A DNA stretch of 64,000 nt from Rhodosporidiobolus odoratus (taxonomy: Eukaryota > Basidiomycota > Microbotryomycetes > Sporidiobolales > Sporidiobolaceae), in the NCBI GenBank assembly GCA_034387635.1, contig JAOANU010000007.1, positions 62,001 through 126,000 on the forward strand, read 5' to 3'. Of this stretch, positions 32,437 to 43,564 are shown piece by piece. The position numbers and the translations under genes are program-made. Numbering within the stretch: position 1 is the first letter of the stretch; the number at the start of each line of letters is the position of its first letter. The notes under the pieces were generated by a model. It was not told the origin of the DNA. It saw only the letters and a program-made list of their open reading frames with translations, and searched no databases.

Positions 32437-33360
32437 GGTGGAGTCTGGGGATTCGGAGGAAAGGCGGTGAACATTGGCGTTTCCGACAGGTACGCCTCTA
32501 TCGCTTCCCCCTTCTATTTCTCTTCTAGTGTCAGTGGAGGCGCCGCTGACCACAAGCTGACGCTATCGCCGCTTACAGACTTTCAATGGACCCGGGAAGC
32601 GCCGCTCTGCTGTCGCGCTACTCCAACTGTGGCTCCTCGGACCCGCGTCGCCAATTTACCCTCGGCGCAGGTTGACCCTGCCTAGCTACCCCAGCTCACC
32701 TGTACCTCACTCAAAGCACCTGCTGTTGGTGAGTAGGAGCTGCAGCTTGCGTCGGCTCAGCTAGTTGGTCGGGAAGCCCACGGCGAGAAGTGGGATGAAG
32801 GAAGGTGAAAAGGCGGAGTCCATCTCGTCGATGGGGGCGAAGGAGACACGGGTCCGTAGAGGAGCTTGCATATCTTCTATGCCTGGTGGTCCTCACTGGT
32901 TTCGTCTGGATCCCGACCTACACTTTTCATCCTTGCCTGTGTGCCTTGATTCTGACTGGCCTCCTTTCTGTCGACGAGTTCGACACCTTCTCTCTTCGTC
33001 TCGTCGTGGTGCCTGGGTCTGGTAGTGACGACTACGGCTTCTCCTGCTTCTCGGAGCTCAGGGACAGTCTTGGTTCGTCCTTCTCTGCACCGCTGTTGTC
33101 GACTTCTCCCACTCGGCTCATTTCATTTCTCCCTCGCAACCTCGCTTCCCTCCTTCTTCTCGTCTGACCCTATTGTTGCAGTGCCAAAGGTGCGTAGCTT
33201 GTACTCTCTCATACCCTGTGAACACAGAACTGAGCAGCTTTAGAGGCGCAGCACTTCTCCAACTTCTCCTTCCTCTTCGCCTCTTCCTCCCACTATTCCT
33301 CCCGGCCTTCTCCTCTCTTCTTCAACGCGACGCAGCTCAGTCACATCCCCCGGCATCACT
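32437..33360. other. Intergenic region between PSF1 and the single-pass membrane protein
   Basis: No gene is supported. Weak plus-strand frames (32765-33167) do not resemble known proteins. A pyrimidine-rich stretch immediately before 33361 and a TTGTTGCAG acceptor-like site at 33181 suggest a 5' UTR intron for the next gene. Confidence 0.4.
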
Positions 33361-36143
33361 ATGGCCTCGTCAACCCTCCTCTACCTCGCCATCGCTGTCC
33401 CCCTTCTCTCCCTCGCCATCTTCGCACTCGCCGCCCTCTTCCTCTACCGCCGCATCCGCACCCTTTCGGCCGACCTCACAGCCAGAGAACAACGCCTGCA
33501 AGCACTCGAAGCAGCTTTACCCCGTCACACCGAACAGCCCAGCGCAATCTCGCTACGAACCCTCGACTCAAAGGACAGCTCTACCAAAGATGCATCCAGG
33601 TTCGCCACGGGCACGGGCCCAATAGCCACCGTCCGAGAGGTACCCTCTGAGAGCGACGACTCGACTTGCCCGCCTGTTGTCCGCTCTCGTACCACCTCGA
33701 GGCAGGCGAAACCCCTTCCTGCGTCGTCTTCTTCCTTCGCTTCTTCGACATACAAAGGAGCCTTTGGGATAGCCGAGCTGGCGAGGATGGAACAAGGCGT
33801 ACATAACGGAAGTGCAGCGGTTGACTGGGGCAGGTATGAACCGATGAGTGCGGAGGAACCGGCAAGTACGGACACGGGGGATATTAGCGGTACCTCCTCG
33901 AAAACGAAGGGAAGGAACAGGTGCGTCGAGCTAGTTCTTGTTCTTCCATGCCTTAAGCGCCACCTAGAAGATAGGAAGAGCTAAAACCAATGATCTTCGC
34001 ATTGATACCACGGCTTCCGCTTCCTTCAGTCCCTGCTCCCGTCCTGCGTCATCACTTCCGCCGCCTCACGACTACCCTCCCTCCCTTCCCTTCGGCTCAT
34101 GCCGCTCTACACCCTTTACCAACTCGAACGCGGCCTCTCGTTCGCGCTTCTCGTTCAACCCTTCGCCTGGCAACAGCGGCGGCGAGTCTTCCGAAAGTCG
34201 CACGACCTTTAACTCGCGCGGTTCGAGGGTCCTCAGGAAGCCAACGAAGAGTGCAAAGAAACGTTCGATCCGGGTGCCTACCGAGGATTCTAGCGAGGTC
34301 AAGGGCATCAAGGACCGCCTTAGACCGCCTAGGAGAAACTCGAGTCTCCAGCCAGACGGGCTTGCGATGCCTTCTTTGTCTCCCGACACTCCTGGCTCGC
34401 CCGTATACAGGACACGCAAGCTCAAGCGCACTTTCGGCGTCGGCGATGGGGAGGAGACGGAGGATGAGCCGGAAGAAGAGGTTGCGGAGGAAGGTGGAGA
34501 AGAAGGGGCAGACGACGCAGATGAGAGTGACTCGCTCACGCGTGATACGGTGGAGGTAGACATGAGGGATGTGAGGACCATGCTGCCAGGCTGGCGCCGT
34601 GCGCCGCCAACAAGGTCGGCTGAGGCGACTATTGTGCCGGCTCTTCCTGCGCCTCCCTCCGCCCCGCCGAGCCTCACGCACTCCATCTCTCGCTCCCATG
34701 ACCCTGCACTACATACCGTAGCCGGTAGTCGCTGCACGCCGATGCCGGTTCCTGCAATACCCCCTCCTCGCCCACCTTCTTCCTCCAACGTATCGCACAT
34801 GGAACGGCTCGTAACTCCTCCTCCAATCCCCGGGACCGCTTCCCTATTCCGCCCCTCTCCTCTCGCTCGCACTCCTCTCGCCCTCAGCCCAGCGAGCAGC
34901 GATCAAACAACTCCAGCGGCCAGTCCAGCAGCAGCGCTTCAAGGTATTTCTACTGCACCTCGACCGGAAAGACCGGGACTGCAGAGGGCGAACCGAGTCT
35001 CTCGCAGCGGGACCAGCGGAATGAGCTCGCACTTCCCGCCTGGGGTGGGGAAACAAGCAGCCGAACCAGCTATGACCTTCTCAACTACGCCCGTCGCTGG
35101 CGGCGCACCAACTCCTTCTCCCGACTCACTCAACGACTCTCACCCAAGCAGCAGCGGCTTCTACTCCTCTGCCGACTTGTACAGTGATTCGGGACAGCCT
35201 CCCCTCCTCCCGCCTCCTACTCCCTCGGTCCCACCTCCCAAATCGCCTTCTTCTTCTTTTCCTCCCGCTGCGGATGCTCTCGCCTTCGTCGTCGGCTTTG
35301 ACCCATCTCGCTTCCCGCTCTCTCCACCAACACCACCTGAACGGCTCTCGACAGTAGCACCCCTCCGCGCCGTTCATCCCCACGCCGCTTCTCCACCACC
35401 TCCATCTCCAGCCAGCGCTCCTTCCTCTCTCCCCCACGCTCGCCAGCACTCTCACGCTCACCTCCCCTCAGCAGCTGAACCTGCCCGTCCCGTCTCTCGA
35501 GCTTACACCGCTAATCGGTCCGAAACAAACGGTACCACTCACGCTGAACAAGGTTCAGCGATGCAAAGTCGCAGTGCGAGCGGGGGCGAGGATCAGGGTG
35601 AGGACAAAGTCGGCGAGGGTGGGCGGAGTTTGAATGGGTCTATTTTGAGTGAAATGCTGGATGAACTTGAGGGATCTCATGGGGCGAGTAAGGGAGGACA
35701 GATGGAGCGTTTGCGACTGGAAGAGGGGGTTTGCCTTGGTTGATGGAGATGCACGGGAGGGCGAGGGACAGTAAAGGCAGTTTGGTGAGCGACCCGGAGA
35801 GGGTCGGGAGGTTGAAGAGAGCTGAACTTGGGGTGCAAGCAGTGGAAGCAGGAGGGGCACCGCGGGAAAGTTGGTTGCAGGTACGTTGGCGATTCTTTCC
35901 TGCCATTGCGCCCACTTAGAAGTACCCGGTAGCGGGGACTCCAACGATACGCTCGAGTATTGTGGGGTCGCATTGCTGACTTTCGCTTTTTCTCTCCCTC
36001 TCCCGTTCTTTCTTGTCCAGCCCACAAACCCCGACTCGCTACCTCCCTCTTCCTATCCTTCCACCAATGTCTCCCTCGCTTCATCCGGCTCGCACTACCC
36101 ACCAACGCCCGCAACCGGCATCCAGGGACTCGACGCGAAGTAG
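33361..36143 (+). CDS. Single-pass membrane protein with long Ser/Pro-rich cytosolic region, unknown function
   Basis: Residues 5-30 form a membrane helix (LYLAIAVPLLSLAIFALAAL), followed by a basic stop (YRRIR) and a short coiled coil (LTAREQRLQALEAAL). The remainder is disordered. An intron starts at about 33922; the next exon includes RTTFNSRGSRVLRKPTKSAK and continues in the long frame VPTEDSSEVKGIKDRLRPP to about 35730. Islands such as ADALAFVVGFDPSRFPLSPP and NGSILSEMLDELEGSHG look conserved. At a G-run near 35726 the open frame runs into TGA (35741-35743), while a +1 frame stays coding-like (WLMEMHGRARDSKGSLVSDP) to a GTACGT donor at 35881. That exon splices to a last exon ending ATGIQGLDAK at 36143. 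Either the gene ends at 35743 or there is a frameshift or missed intron. Confidence 0.55.
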
Positions 36144-36739
36144 GGCAGGCAAGGAATGTCGTCGGAAAAGTAGTATCATAATTCCACAGGATCTGTGGTC
36201 CGCTGCCGTCTCGTTCTTTCAAGATCCTGTAAGTGTCTCCTCGCTGGCTTTACCACTTTGTTTGGAACGAAACAGCAACGAATCTCAAGCAGATCTTGCA
36301 CACATACCCAACTCGAGTGGGGTTTAGGTGAGTAAAATAACGGCAAGTAGAGCAAGCAAAGGACTCGCATAACGGAAAGCTACACGACTGCAATCTCATG
36401 GAAGGAGAGAAAGGAAAAGAAAGAAAAGGAAAGGAAGGGTAGGGGAAAATGCTCATGGGCCCAAAACTGAGAAGAGAAGGGAAAGGGGGAATGAAAGGAA
36501 AGCTGGGCAGCAGCGGGTATCGTGCGAATTCAAGTGGTAGTAGGAGCGACAGGTGGCAAAACGTGCTGAGGTGGAATGTCCGAGGGAATGAGCGGGGGAG
36601 GGTGAAAAGAGACGACAGAGTAGAGGAAAACTTGAAAGGAAGGAAACGGGCGGAATGCCGGGCAATGTGTACAGTGCAAAGTGTCTGTTGAGAAAGAAAG
36701 AAGGGATCGGGTGACAGGGAAGAAGAAAAGATATGTGAC
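36144..36739. other. Intergenic region between two convergent genes
   Basis: No gene is supported. Purine-rich (AGG/AAG) stretches dominate 36400-36700. Both neighbouring genes end here, so it holds two 3' UTRs. Confidence 0.45.
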
Positions 36740-38797
36740 TAGCGAGCAATGCCGATTTGAGGTGAAGGGAGAGGGGAAGGGAGAGGCGGGACGGGTGGTA
36801 CTGAGGGAGCGGGAGAAGCGGGGCCGGACGGCTCGTCGGGGTTTGCGATCTACGCGAGTCCAGTTAGCGTGAATTGAGTAATTAGCGACGAGGTAAAGGA
36901 AGCAGCGCACGAACAACCTCACACTCCCGGCTTCAACCCTCTGCTCGCCCCGTCTGATCCCATGCAATAGGACTTGCCCATCGCTCGCCGCCCTTCTATG
37001 CCTCACAAGGGCGCCTCTACCTCTCACATACGCATTCTCGACCTGGCTTGCCCTTCTCGCCGATGAAGGCGGTTCAGGAGGAAGTTCGAACGAGACAATC
37101 GAAGCGCGGCGGGCATGCGCTGCTGCCGAAGCGTGACCCTGGTCAGAGACGGATGAAGCGAGGCGAGCGTAGTTGTCGCCATGATCGTGAGAGGAGGCAG
37201 AGAAGGAAGCGCCGCCAGGCGACAGCGAACGAGGCAAGAGCGCCTCGCCCGTGGCGTGGGAATTCGTCGACGGCGTCGGCGGGATAGACGAGGAGAAGAT
37301 GCTGGAGGCTGGAGAGGGACAGAAGCTCGAGGCGCTCACGCTGTCGCTGCGATCGAGGGGCGTGAGAGGAGCCATTTGAGGCATGGAGAAACGCCTCGAA
37401 TCCAGATTGGCAGTCATCGGGGGACCGAAGCTCGCACTCCCTTTTGCACCCCCGGACCCGATGACCGAGAGACGTCTCGAGAGGCTCTTCTTCGGCTGCA
37501 GAGAATGGCGACGCTTGGTGAGGCCGCCTGACGAGGACGAGGAAGAGCTGTAGGCGGACTGGGCGCGAGACAGCGAAGCGAATGCCGAAGTTCTGGAGGG
37601 CGATGGCGGGTAGAGCGGAGGAGGAGGATATAGTGGCTGGATAGGTTGATGCTTGCCGATGCTTGGAGGGCGTCGACGAAGTTCGAGAAGCGAGTCAGGA
37701 GGAGCAGCGCTGGAGGCTGTCGAGGGCGGACAGAAGAGCGAATTCGATGCGAATGGCTGTATTGGAGCGAGTGGTGGGCGTGAGCGGCGCAGCGAAGCTG
37801 GTGGCGTAGATTGCGAAGAGGCGACGGAGGCTTGCTTGTCGAGCGGAAGGTGGAGCGTTTCCATACTCGCATCGGCATCCTCCCTGAGCTCGAGACCGCC
37901 AGCCAACAACCCGAGGCCAATACCGAAGGGCTCGGGAAGCGAGACGGGGCGAACGAAGACGTCGTCCATCCTGGCTTCGACCTTCTCAACTCGGGGTCCG
38001 TGTCCCTCTTCCACAGTCCACAAGTTCTCCTCCTCCTCACCGACTCCAAAGGCGCCCTTGTTACGCTTGCAGCGAGTCGGCGAAGCGACCTGCTGATCCG
38101 AAGCTCGGCGGCGGCTGGTGAGAACCCGCCTGCCGGACGAGTCGAGCCGAGTCTGAATACCGAGGTTGAGCGAGAGTGACGAGGTAGAGCCATCGGCAGA
38201 AGAGAGACTCGTACTGCTGGTAAGCGGCGTGCGGAATGAAGAAGACGGGGAGAGGGAAGGCGAGGTTGCGCTGCTGAAGGAGGAGGAAGAAGTGCAACGG
38301 CGGACCTTGGTACCACGTCGAGGTGTTTCAGGGGACGGTGTTGCTTCGCGGCGGTCGAGGGCAGTGGGAGCGAAGGGGTCGTCCGAGTGAACCGGAGAGG
38401 GAATATCTGGGCGAGGCCGGACGATCGCGGAGAAAGCTGGCGCTGCCGGTGGACTGCTCCAGCGCTTGGTGCTCTTCCTGAAGAGGCCGGACCGTGTTGG
38501 AGTAGCGCCCGCGTCGCCTTCGGTCCTGGTCCGAGACCGTCTCTCCGAAACAGCCATTTCCTCTTCCGCCTTGCGACCCGACTCTTCCCCACGGCTCGGC
38601 TCGGTCGCCTCCTCCAGCGCAGCATAACCTATCTTCGAAGCTTCCCCGCGCAAGCGCAATGAAGCCTGAGGGACGGGGAGAGACGGCGAGGATGACACTG
38701 GAGGCAGTGGGGGTGGTTCGGAGGGAGGAGAAGAGGCCGGGTTGGCGTTCATGTTGTTCCGAGAGCGGAGGCGGCGCAGTGTACTGAGAATAGCCAT
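36740..38797 (-). CDS. Large Ser-rich disordered protein, unknown function
   Basis: ATG at 38797 starts MAILSTLRRLRSRNNMNAN, then a long single exon of about 620 codons rich in Ser/Pro/Arg. Short ordered islands include KIGYAALEEATEP, RTEGDAGATPTRSGLFRKST, ARMDDVFVRPVSLPEPFGIG, LTKRRHSLQPKKSLSRRLS and QVENAYVRGRGALVRHRRAA. After an intron of about 75 bases (donor just after RVEAGS at about 36922, acceptor CGCGTAG) the last exon reads NPDEPSGPASPAPSVPPVPP and ends IGIAR at 36740. Several RRxS-type basophilic kinase sites are evident. No family is recognised. A frame upstream of the ATG is also open and could add exons. Confidence 0.6.
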
Positions 38798-39940
38798 TGT
38801 CGATGTGGCGGGCAAGACGTGGAGGATAAGGGGGAAAGGGTGACCGGGAAGGCTGGGGGAAGGAGAAAAAGATGAGCCAAGCCCTACAAGCGGTGGGAGG
38901 AAAGTAAGCTCACGGGACTTGATGTACAGACTTTGCTCCACCTTGCTGAGTACGAGGCGTTAAGACGAGGAGATACGAATGAAGGCGGAGCAAAGAATTC
39001 GGAGAAAAGAGGAAGGGAAAGGAAGTGTCCATGTCAGCCGCTGCGTCCTCTGGGCCCCCCTCGGATCACACGATCCAGGGGGTCTAGAAAGCGTGTGCGT
39101 ACCTCGAGACCAGCTCAGCTTGTTCGCTCGTTCCTCCGGAATGTTTCCTCCGCGCTCAAGGTGTTTTCGACCGCTCGGAAGGGGGCGAATCGGGCGGGGC
39201 TTCGAGCGAGGGAGATCGTGAAGCACGGTGCTGCGCTCTGACAAAGACGGTCTTCCGGTAGGCGTGTGAGAGAGAAGAGCAGGAGACGGGATCTGGTCTG
39301 TCCCGGTTGCATCGACGGACGCGCTTTTTCCGTGACAGTCTGCCGAGAGGGGTGGTCGTATCGTCTGAGCTTGAGGCTCCAGCGAGTCCGGACGAGCACG
39401 CTCTGTGCGTAAGTTAGTCTGAACCAAATCACTCAACCTCTGCTTCGTCGTCATCGGCGACCATCGGCGAGGCTGGTTCAAGTCGGGACTGCGAGCTAAT
39501 TTAGTAGAGACCGCACTCGGGATGAACAGCACACCGTATGACGCATTTCATGCTAAACAGCGGGTCTAGTTCGCCTAGCCCAGATCAGAAATTTCTACCA
39601 CCAGACTCGACCACCCTCGCCCGTCCCGAAACGGCCTTCCGGGCACGCGTGCTCCGTCTCCCCCGTCCCCCCATCGCACTCCCACGCCCCGGCGCTGTCC
39701 TGCCCATTTAGCCCTTCTGCCCCGCACAGAAACTGCTAACTCGGGTAGTGTCGGAGGTTGAGTGGTGTCATTGACTGGTGGAGAAGAGTGAGGTGAAAGG
39801 AGAGAAGGAAAGAGAGGAAAAGGAAAGCTGGAACCGTGGGCGAGGTGAAGTCGGGGGAGCGGGACAGGGGTAGAGAGGAAGGAGGTACGTTGTAGCGAGT
39901 TGACTATGGAACGGGTTAGCTCGTGTATGATCTCCCGCAG
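38798..39940. other. Intergenic region between the Ser-rich gene and the Fanzor-like remnant
   Basis: About 1.1 kb. It contains the Ser-rich gene promoter. Open frames at 38933-39241 and on the minus strand at 38960-39976 have no recognisable content. If the Fanzor-like element is complete, its 5' exons should be here, but I could not find them. Confidence 0.4.
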
Positions 39941-40060
39941 CGCTACAATCCCAAGCAGGACGCCATCAGCCCTCAACAGTTGGGGAATTACTGGGCCAAG
40001 CTCGTCAACACGGCGGCCTTCTCTCCCACCTCGAGACCCGCCAAGATGCCACCCTACTAG
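39941..40060 (+). other. Isolated coding-like exon upstream of the Fanzor-like segment
   Basis: After an acceptor-like CTCCCGCAG at 39940, the plus strand reads YNPKQDAISPQQLGNYWAKL then VNTAAFSPTSRPAKMPPY to a TAG at 40058-40060. Its helical, lysine/asparagine-containing composition resembles protein more than noise. It may be an N-terminal fragment of the Fanzor-like protein or the tail of an unrelated lost gene. Confidence 0.3.
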
Positions 40061-40324
40061 CTTAATCAGGGAGAGCCGGTGTTGACTGGTCGAATCAAGT
40101 CAAGTACGGTCAACGTCAGGAAGGAGCGAGCGAGTAAGTGAGCGCAGCGTTTCGCGGAGGATGTCAAGGTCAAGGCAGAGAGTGGTGTCACACTGGTACC
40201 CTCGGAGGGTGAGCACTTTCAAATCTCCCCTTGAGCCCTTATGAAGCTGAATTGTGAGTGCCGCAGAACTGCCTTTGACCTCGAAACGAGCGTCCTCTCT
40301 CAATCCACCTTTGACTCTGCAGCC

Positions 40325-40922
40325 GCCAAGCTGCTCATCCACCTCCTCCCACCCTCGCCTACTCCAAGAAGCCTGTCATCGTGGTTGGCGAGGATCTGCC
40401 CTCCGTCGTCGCCAATTATGCTGTGTCTCAAGGTGGTGCTTGGGTCCGTCAAGGCTGTAGGGGTGCGCAAGGACATCTGCAAGACGCTCACTGTTGTTGT
40501 CGATGAGTTCAGGACGTCGTCAATGTGCAGCTCAAGTACTTGCAGGGCTGAGCCGGACGTCGAGATGTCAGTGAGACTGAATTGTCCTTCACAGCTTGGC
40601 CATACTGACGCCTCTGACAAACAGGGTCACCTCCATCTTCCGAGGGCAGCAGAACATGCACCAAATCAAGGTGTGCACCGGCTGCGGCGAATTCCGCAAC
40701 CGGGACATTCTTGGCGCTGCCAACATTCTTCAAGTTTACTACTCCCTTCTCCGCCTCGACCCTGAATTTCACCCCTTCCGCGAAAAGTTTGCAAAGAGGT
40801 TCAACCTCGAGTACCCGGAGAGCAAGAAGGGGGTCAAGCCAAAGGCCCCTTACCGTGTGGCGAGACTGGTGAATAGGCAGGAGGTGAGAGAGTGCGGCGG
40901 GGGTTGTGGTGCTATCGCTTGA
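40325..40922 (+). pseudogene. Fanzor/TnpB-like RuvC nuclease, C-terminal part (5'-degraded)
   Basis: The plus strand gives VVVDEFRTSSMCSSSTC, then across a good intron (40567-40624, branch CTGAC) QIKVCTGCGEFRNRDILGAANIL split over the zinc ribbon and RuvC-III. This is the TnpB/Fanzor C-terminal signature: (V)DE(Y/F)RTS..C....C, CxxC, then RDxxxAANI with the last catalytic Asp. About 95 residues earlier, in a frame shifted by one, YSKKPVIVVGEDLPSVVANY resembles the RuvC-II strand with its glutamate. A further C-terminal extension (LEYPESKKGVKPKAPYRVAR) ends at 40922. I found no RuvC-I aspartate motif upstream. TnpB and Fanzor are RNA-guided DNA nucleases of transposons (known). Here the missing 5' part and frame break argue for a remnant, unless introns I did not find repair it. 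Confidence 0.65.
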
Positions 40923-41385
40923 TTGTCAGGTACCCTTTGTCGTATGCTTTCCCCTTTTGTACCGCTATCAACATAGTACATCCTTGTCTGCCCGTTTGAT
41001 GTGCCCGTAGTCGCCCGCCAAAAGCTGGTTGCTTTGCTTGACTGAGGTCTCCTTTCTTGTATGACACTGAAGAGCCAAAAAAGAGTGCGAGAAAAGCAAG
41101 AATAAGCGGGAAACATCGTGTTTTGCGACGACATACGGGCACTGCTACGCATAATGAAGACCAGTCGAAGGTGGGCATGGAGATAAGGCGTCTGGGGCGA
41201 AGAGAACAGTCGAACTGCAAGGAATAAAGAAGGATCGAGGACGGGTTTTCAGGGGAAAGTTGCGCCATGTACAGAAGAACTAGGTAACGCGGAGACAATA
41301 GTGCAGGCATATTGATGATAAGTACAGGTCGTAATCCGAGTTCTGCTCAGGCGAGTAAGGGTAACGTGAGGAAGAGGCGCGAATA
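40923..41385. other. 3' flank of the Fanzor-like segment
   Basis: No coding sequence is supported. In TnpB/Fanzor systems the guide (omega) RNA usually derives from the element's 3' end, so this stretch is where such an RNA would be expected. I could not recognise a defined structure or terminal inverted repeat by eye. Confidence 0.3.
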
Positions 41386-42436
41386 TCAGGCTGCGATGGC
41401 GAGGAAAGCAGCGAAAAGAGCTGCGGCACCGCCGGCAGTGTATGCCTGCAGGCCGGAAGCGGCGTTGTCGGAGCCCTGTAGTGTCGCGCAGAACGGAAAG
41501 GAACATGAGGGTCAGTTAAATGCCCCCCTCAACAAGCACAGCTTTCCGAGGTGTAAGAAACAGACTCACAGACTCGGAGCCGGTGCTGCCGCTTGCCGTA
41601 GCGGCGGACGAAGTAGCGGAGCCGGTAGAGGTGATGTTGCTGATGCTCGAGACAGCAGACTCAAGCGACGAGGTGATGGAAGCTGCGCTGCTCAGGGAGA
41701 CGGGCGGGAGGAAAGACAAAGTCAGCTTTGACAGGGCGAAGCTCTCGCCGAGGCAGCCCTGTAGGAACCCGGACCCTCATCGAGCGCCGAGGGAGGGAGG
41801 AGAAATGCAGTGTGCGTACCGGGAAGAAGCGTCGCTTTGCAGGCTAGACTGAACCGACTCGAGGCTCGATGCAAGGCCCGAAGTTGCGCTGGCAAGTGCG
41901 CCCGAGCTGGTCGCGCTCGTCGCATCGGCAAGAGCGGAAGAGGCGCTCGAGGAAGCTGCGGCCGCGGCAGAAGAGGCGGAAGATGAAAGGGAGGCGAGGG
42001 TGGATTGCGCCGAGGCCTCAAGAGCTGCAAACAAGAACAGGACACAATCAGTACTCCTCTCTACCGGGCTTGGAAGAGAACAGACGCACAGGACGAGGAA
42101 GAAGCCGCGTTGCACACTTGCTGGCCAAGGGCTTGACCGGTTGCGAGGTCACCAGAGTTCTGCGGGATCGACATAGGAGAGGTCAGCAAAGACAGCCGAG
42201 ACATAGTAAGGTATAAAGCGCACACAGTTGTCCGTCAAGCACGTGTTGTAGGCTTGGACAAAGGTCGAAGTCGCGCAAAGGCCGGCAAGGTCACTGCCGT
42301 CCACGCCCGGCGCAAGGAAGCTGGCTTCGGAGATCTTCGCTTGAAGGCACCTCGTTACGCAGCCCGGCGCGGAGGAAGGCAACTGAGCGGCGGCGAGGGA
42401 AGAAAGGGCGAGGAGGGTGGCGAGGTTGGAGAGCAT
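41386..42436 (-). CDS. CFEM-domain, GPI-anchored cell-wall protein, copy 1
   Basis: Signal peptide MLSNLATLLALSSLAAAQL. CFEM domain: CVTRCLQAKISEASFLAPGV, then DGSDLAGLCATSTFVQAYNT and CLTDNC, and after an intron GDLATGQALGQQVC. At least six of the eight expected cysteines are visible, with an Asp three residues before the third Cys as in haem-binding CFEM proteins. The rest is a Ser/Ala-rich stalk (SSSASSALADATSATSSG) ending in a hydrophobic GPI-attachment tail (GGAAALFAAFLAIAA) at 41386. Four or more exons. Known fungal CFEM proteins act in the wall or at the surface, some in haem uptake. A paralogue on the same strand starts at 46679. Confidence 0.85.
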
Positions 42437-43564
42437 GGTAATTGACGAAGTGTAGAGAGGCTGTAGAGAAAGTTGTAAGTCTGGCTTGTCAAGCGGGACT
42501 CGACGAGGGGAAGCCCGCCAGCTTACCGTGTCGTGAGGAAAGACGCGGCTGGCTGTAAAGAATGGGGGTAGAGAAGAAAGGGCAAAGCTTCTGCTTGTCC
42601 TCCTCGTGACGCTCGTTCAAAAGCACAGCGCGCGTCAGCCGCAGACGGAAGCATGCAGCGCCGCCGGATGGAAGCCGGAAGCCTTGTAGAAGGCGCCTGA
42701 AACGGGCCGCAGGAAAATGCGCATGACGGGCGGAAGAAAAGGAGGTAGAGGCAGACAGGGGCGCATGAGACACCGTACAGTTGCGGTACAGGACTTCGCC
42801 TGACGTCGAGGGTCAGCGCTCAGCACATGTTCGGTCGCCAAGCTGCGTATGCACCTCGTAGACGCCGCTTCTCGCATTCCAGCCCACCTACAGCGAGACG
42901 TCCGCCGTCTCGAAGTTTCCCCGTCTCGACCTCGCCGTTCCTTTGCTCGAGAGACGTCGGTAGACGAGCGTCGCGCGCCAACGGCCCTGAGTGACCACAA
43001 GCCAAGCGACTGCGTGGTAGACCCGCGACAACTCGCTTTTTTGAAGAGCAGCGGCTGGTTAGAGGAGCGGAAGGGGCTCGGAAGAAGGGGAAGAGCCGTA
43101 CATTGCGCTCGGAGGTCGTTGTAGCTGAGAAGGGCACACCAACAGCTTATAATGTTCAATTTGGTTCCGCGCGTTCAATCCCTCAGCTAAGTTCCGCTCG
43201 GGCGCAGGCGGAGCAGCGTTTGCCCGTCTTTCCTCCACACACACAGCACTCTCCTGTCGTTCCGTTGTACACCGCTAGTCTCGGTATGGCTGAGGCTGAC
43301 ATGGTGTGGTTTGCGCGAGGACGGGGAGGAGTCGTTTGCGGGAGGTCGAGCTGCGAATTTGGCTCGACGGTGCGCGGGCGCTAGGTAGTGGGCTTGCACT
43401 TGAGCAGAGAGTAAAGCACAGCGCGACTCATCGGTAAAGGGAGGAAGCCGATGCCGTCTTGAGTCTGACTTCCGCTTCCATCCTCTGAACCACGCGGTCG
43501 CGCTCATCTTCCATGCGGTGCTTCTGTCGCCCAGCCTCACCTGCTACTTCTCACTGTGCTAACC
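42437..43564. promoter_or_regulatory. Divergent promoter region between CFEM copy 1 and GNAT copy 1
   Basis: About 1.1 kb between divergent genes. Open frames on both strands (42489-43540) have Arg-rich random composition and no motifs. It probably contains both promoters. Confidence 0.4.

Noticed and set aside
34072..34872. 266-codon minus-strand frame
   Set aside because: Antisense shadow of the membrane-protein gene; composition follows the sense codons.
37414..38625. 403-codon minus-strand frame
   Set aside because: Overlaps the Ser-rich gene in another frame; Arg/Pro-rich with no domain.
40100..40342. 80-codon minus-strand frame opposite the Fanzor-like region
   Set aside because: Looks superficially protein-like but has no family match and conflicts with the plus-strand Fanzor-like exons.
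42489..43540. Minus-strand frames between CFEM and GNAT genes
   Set aside because: Random Arg/Ser/Pro composition with no motifs.
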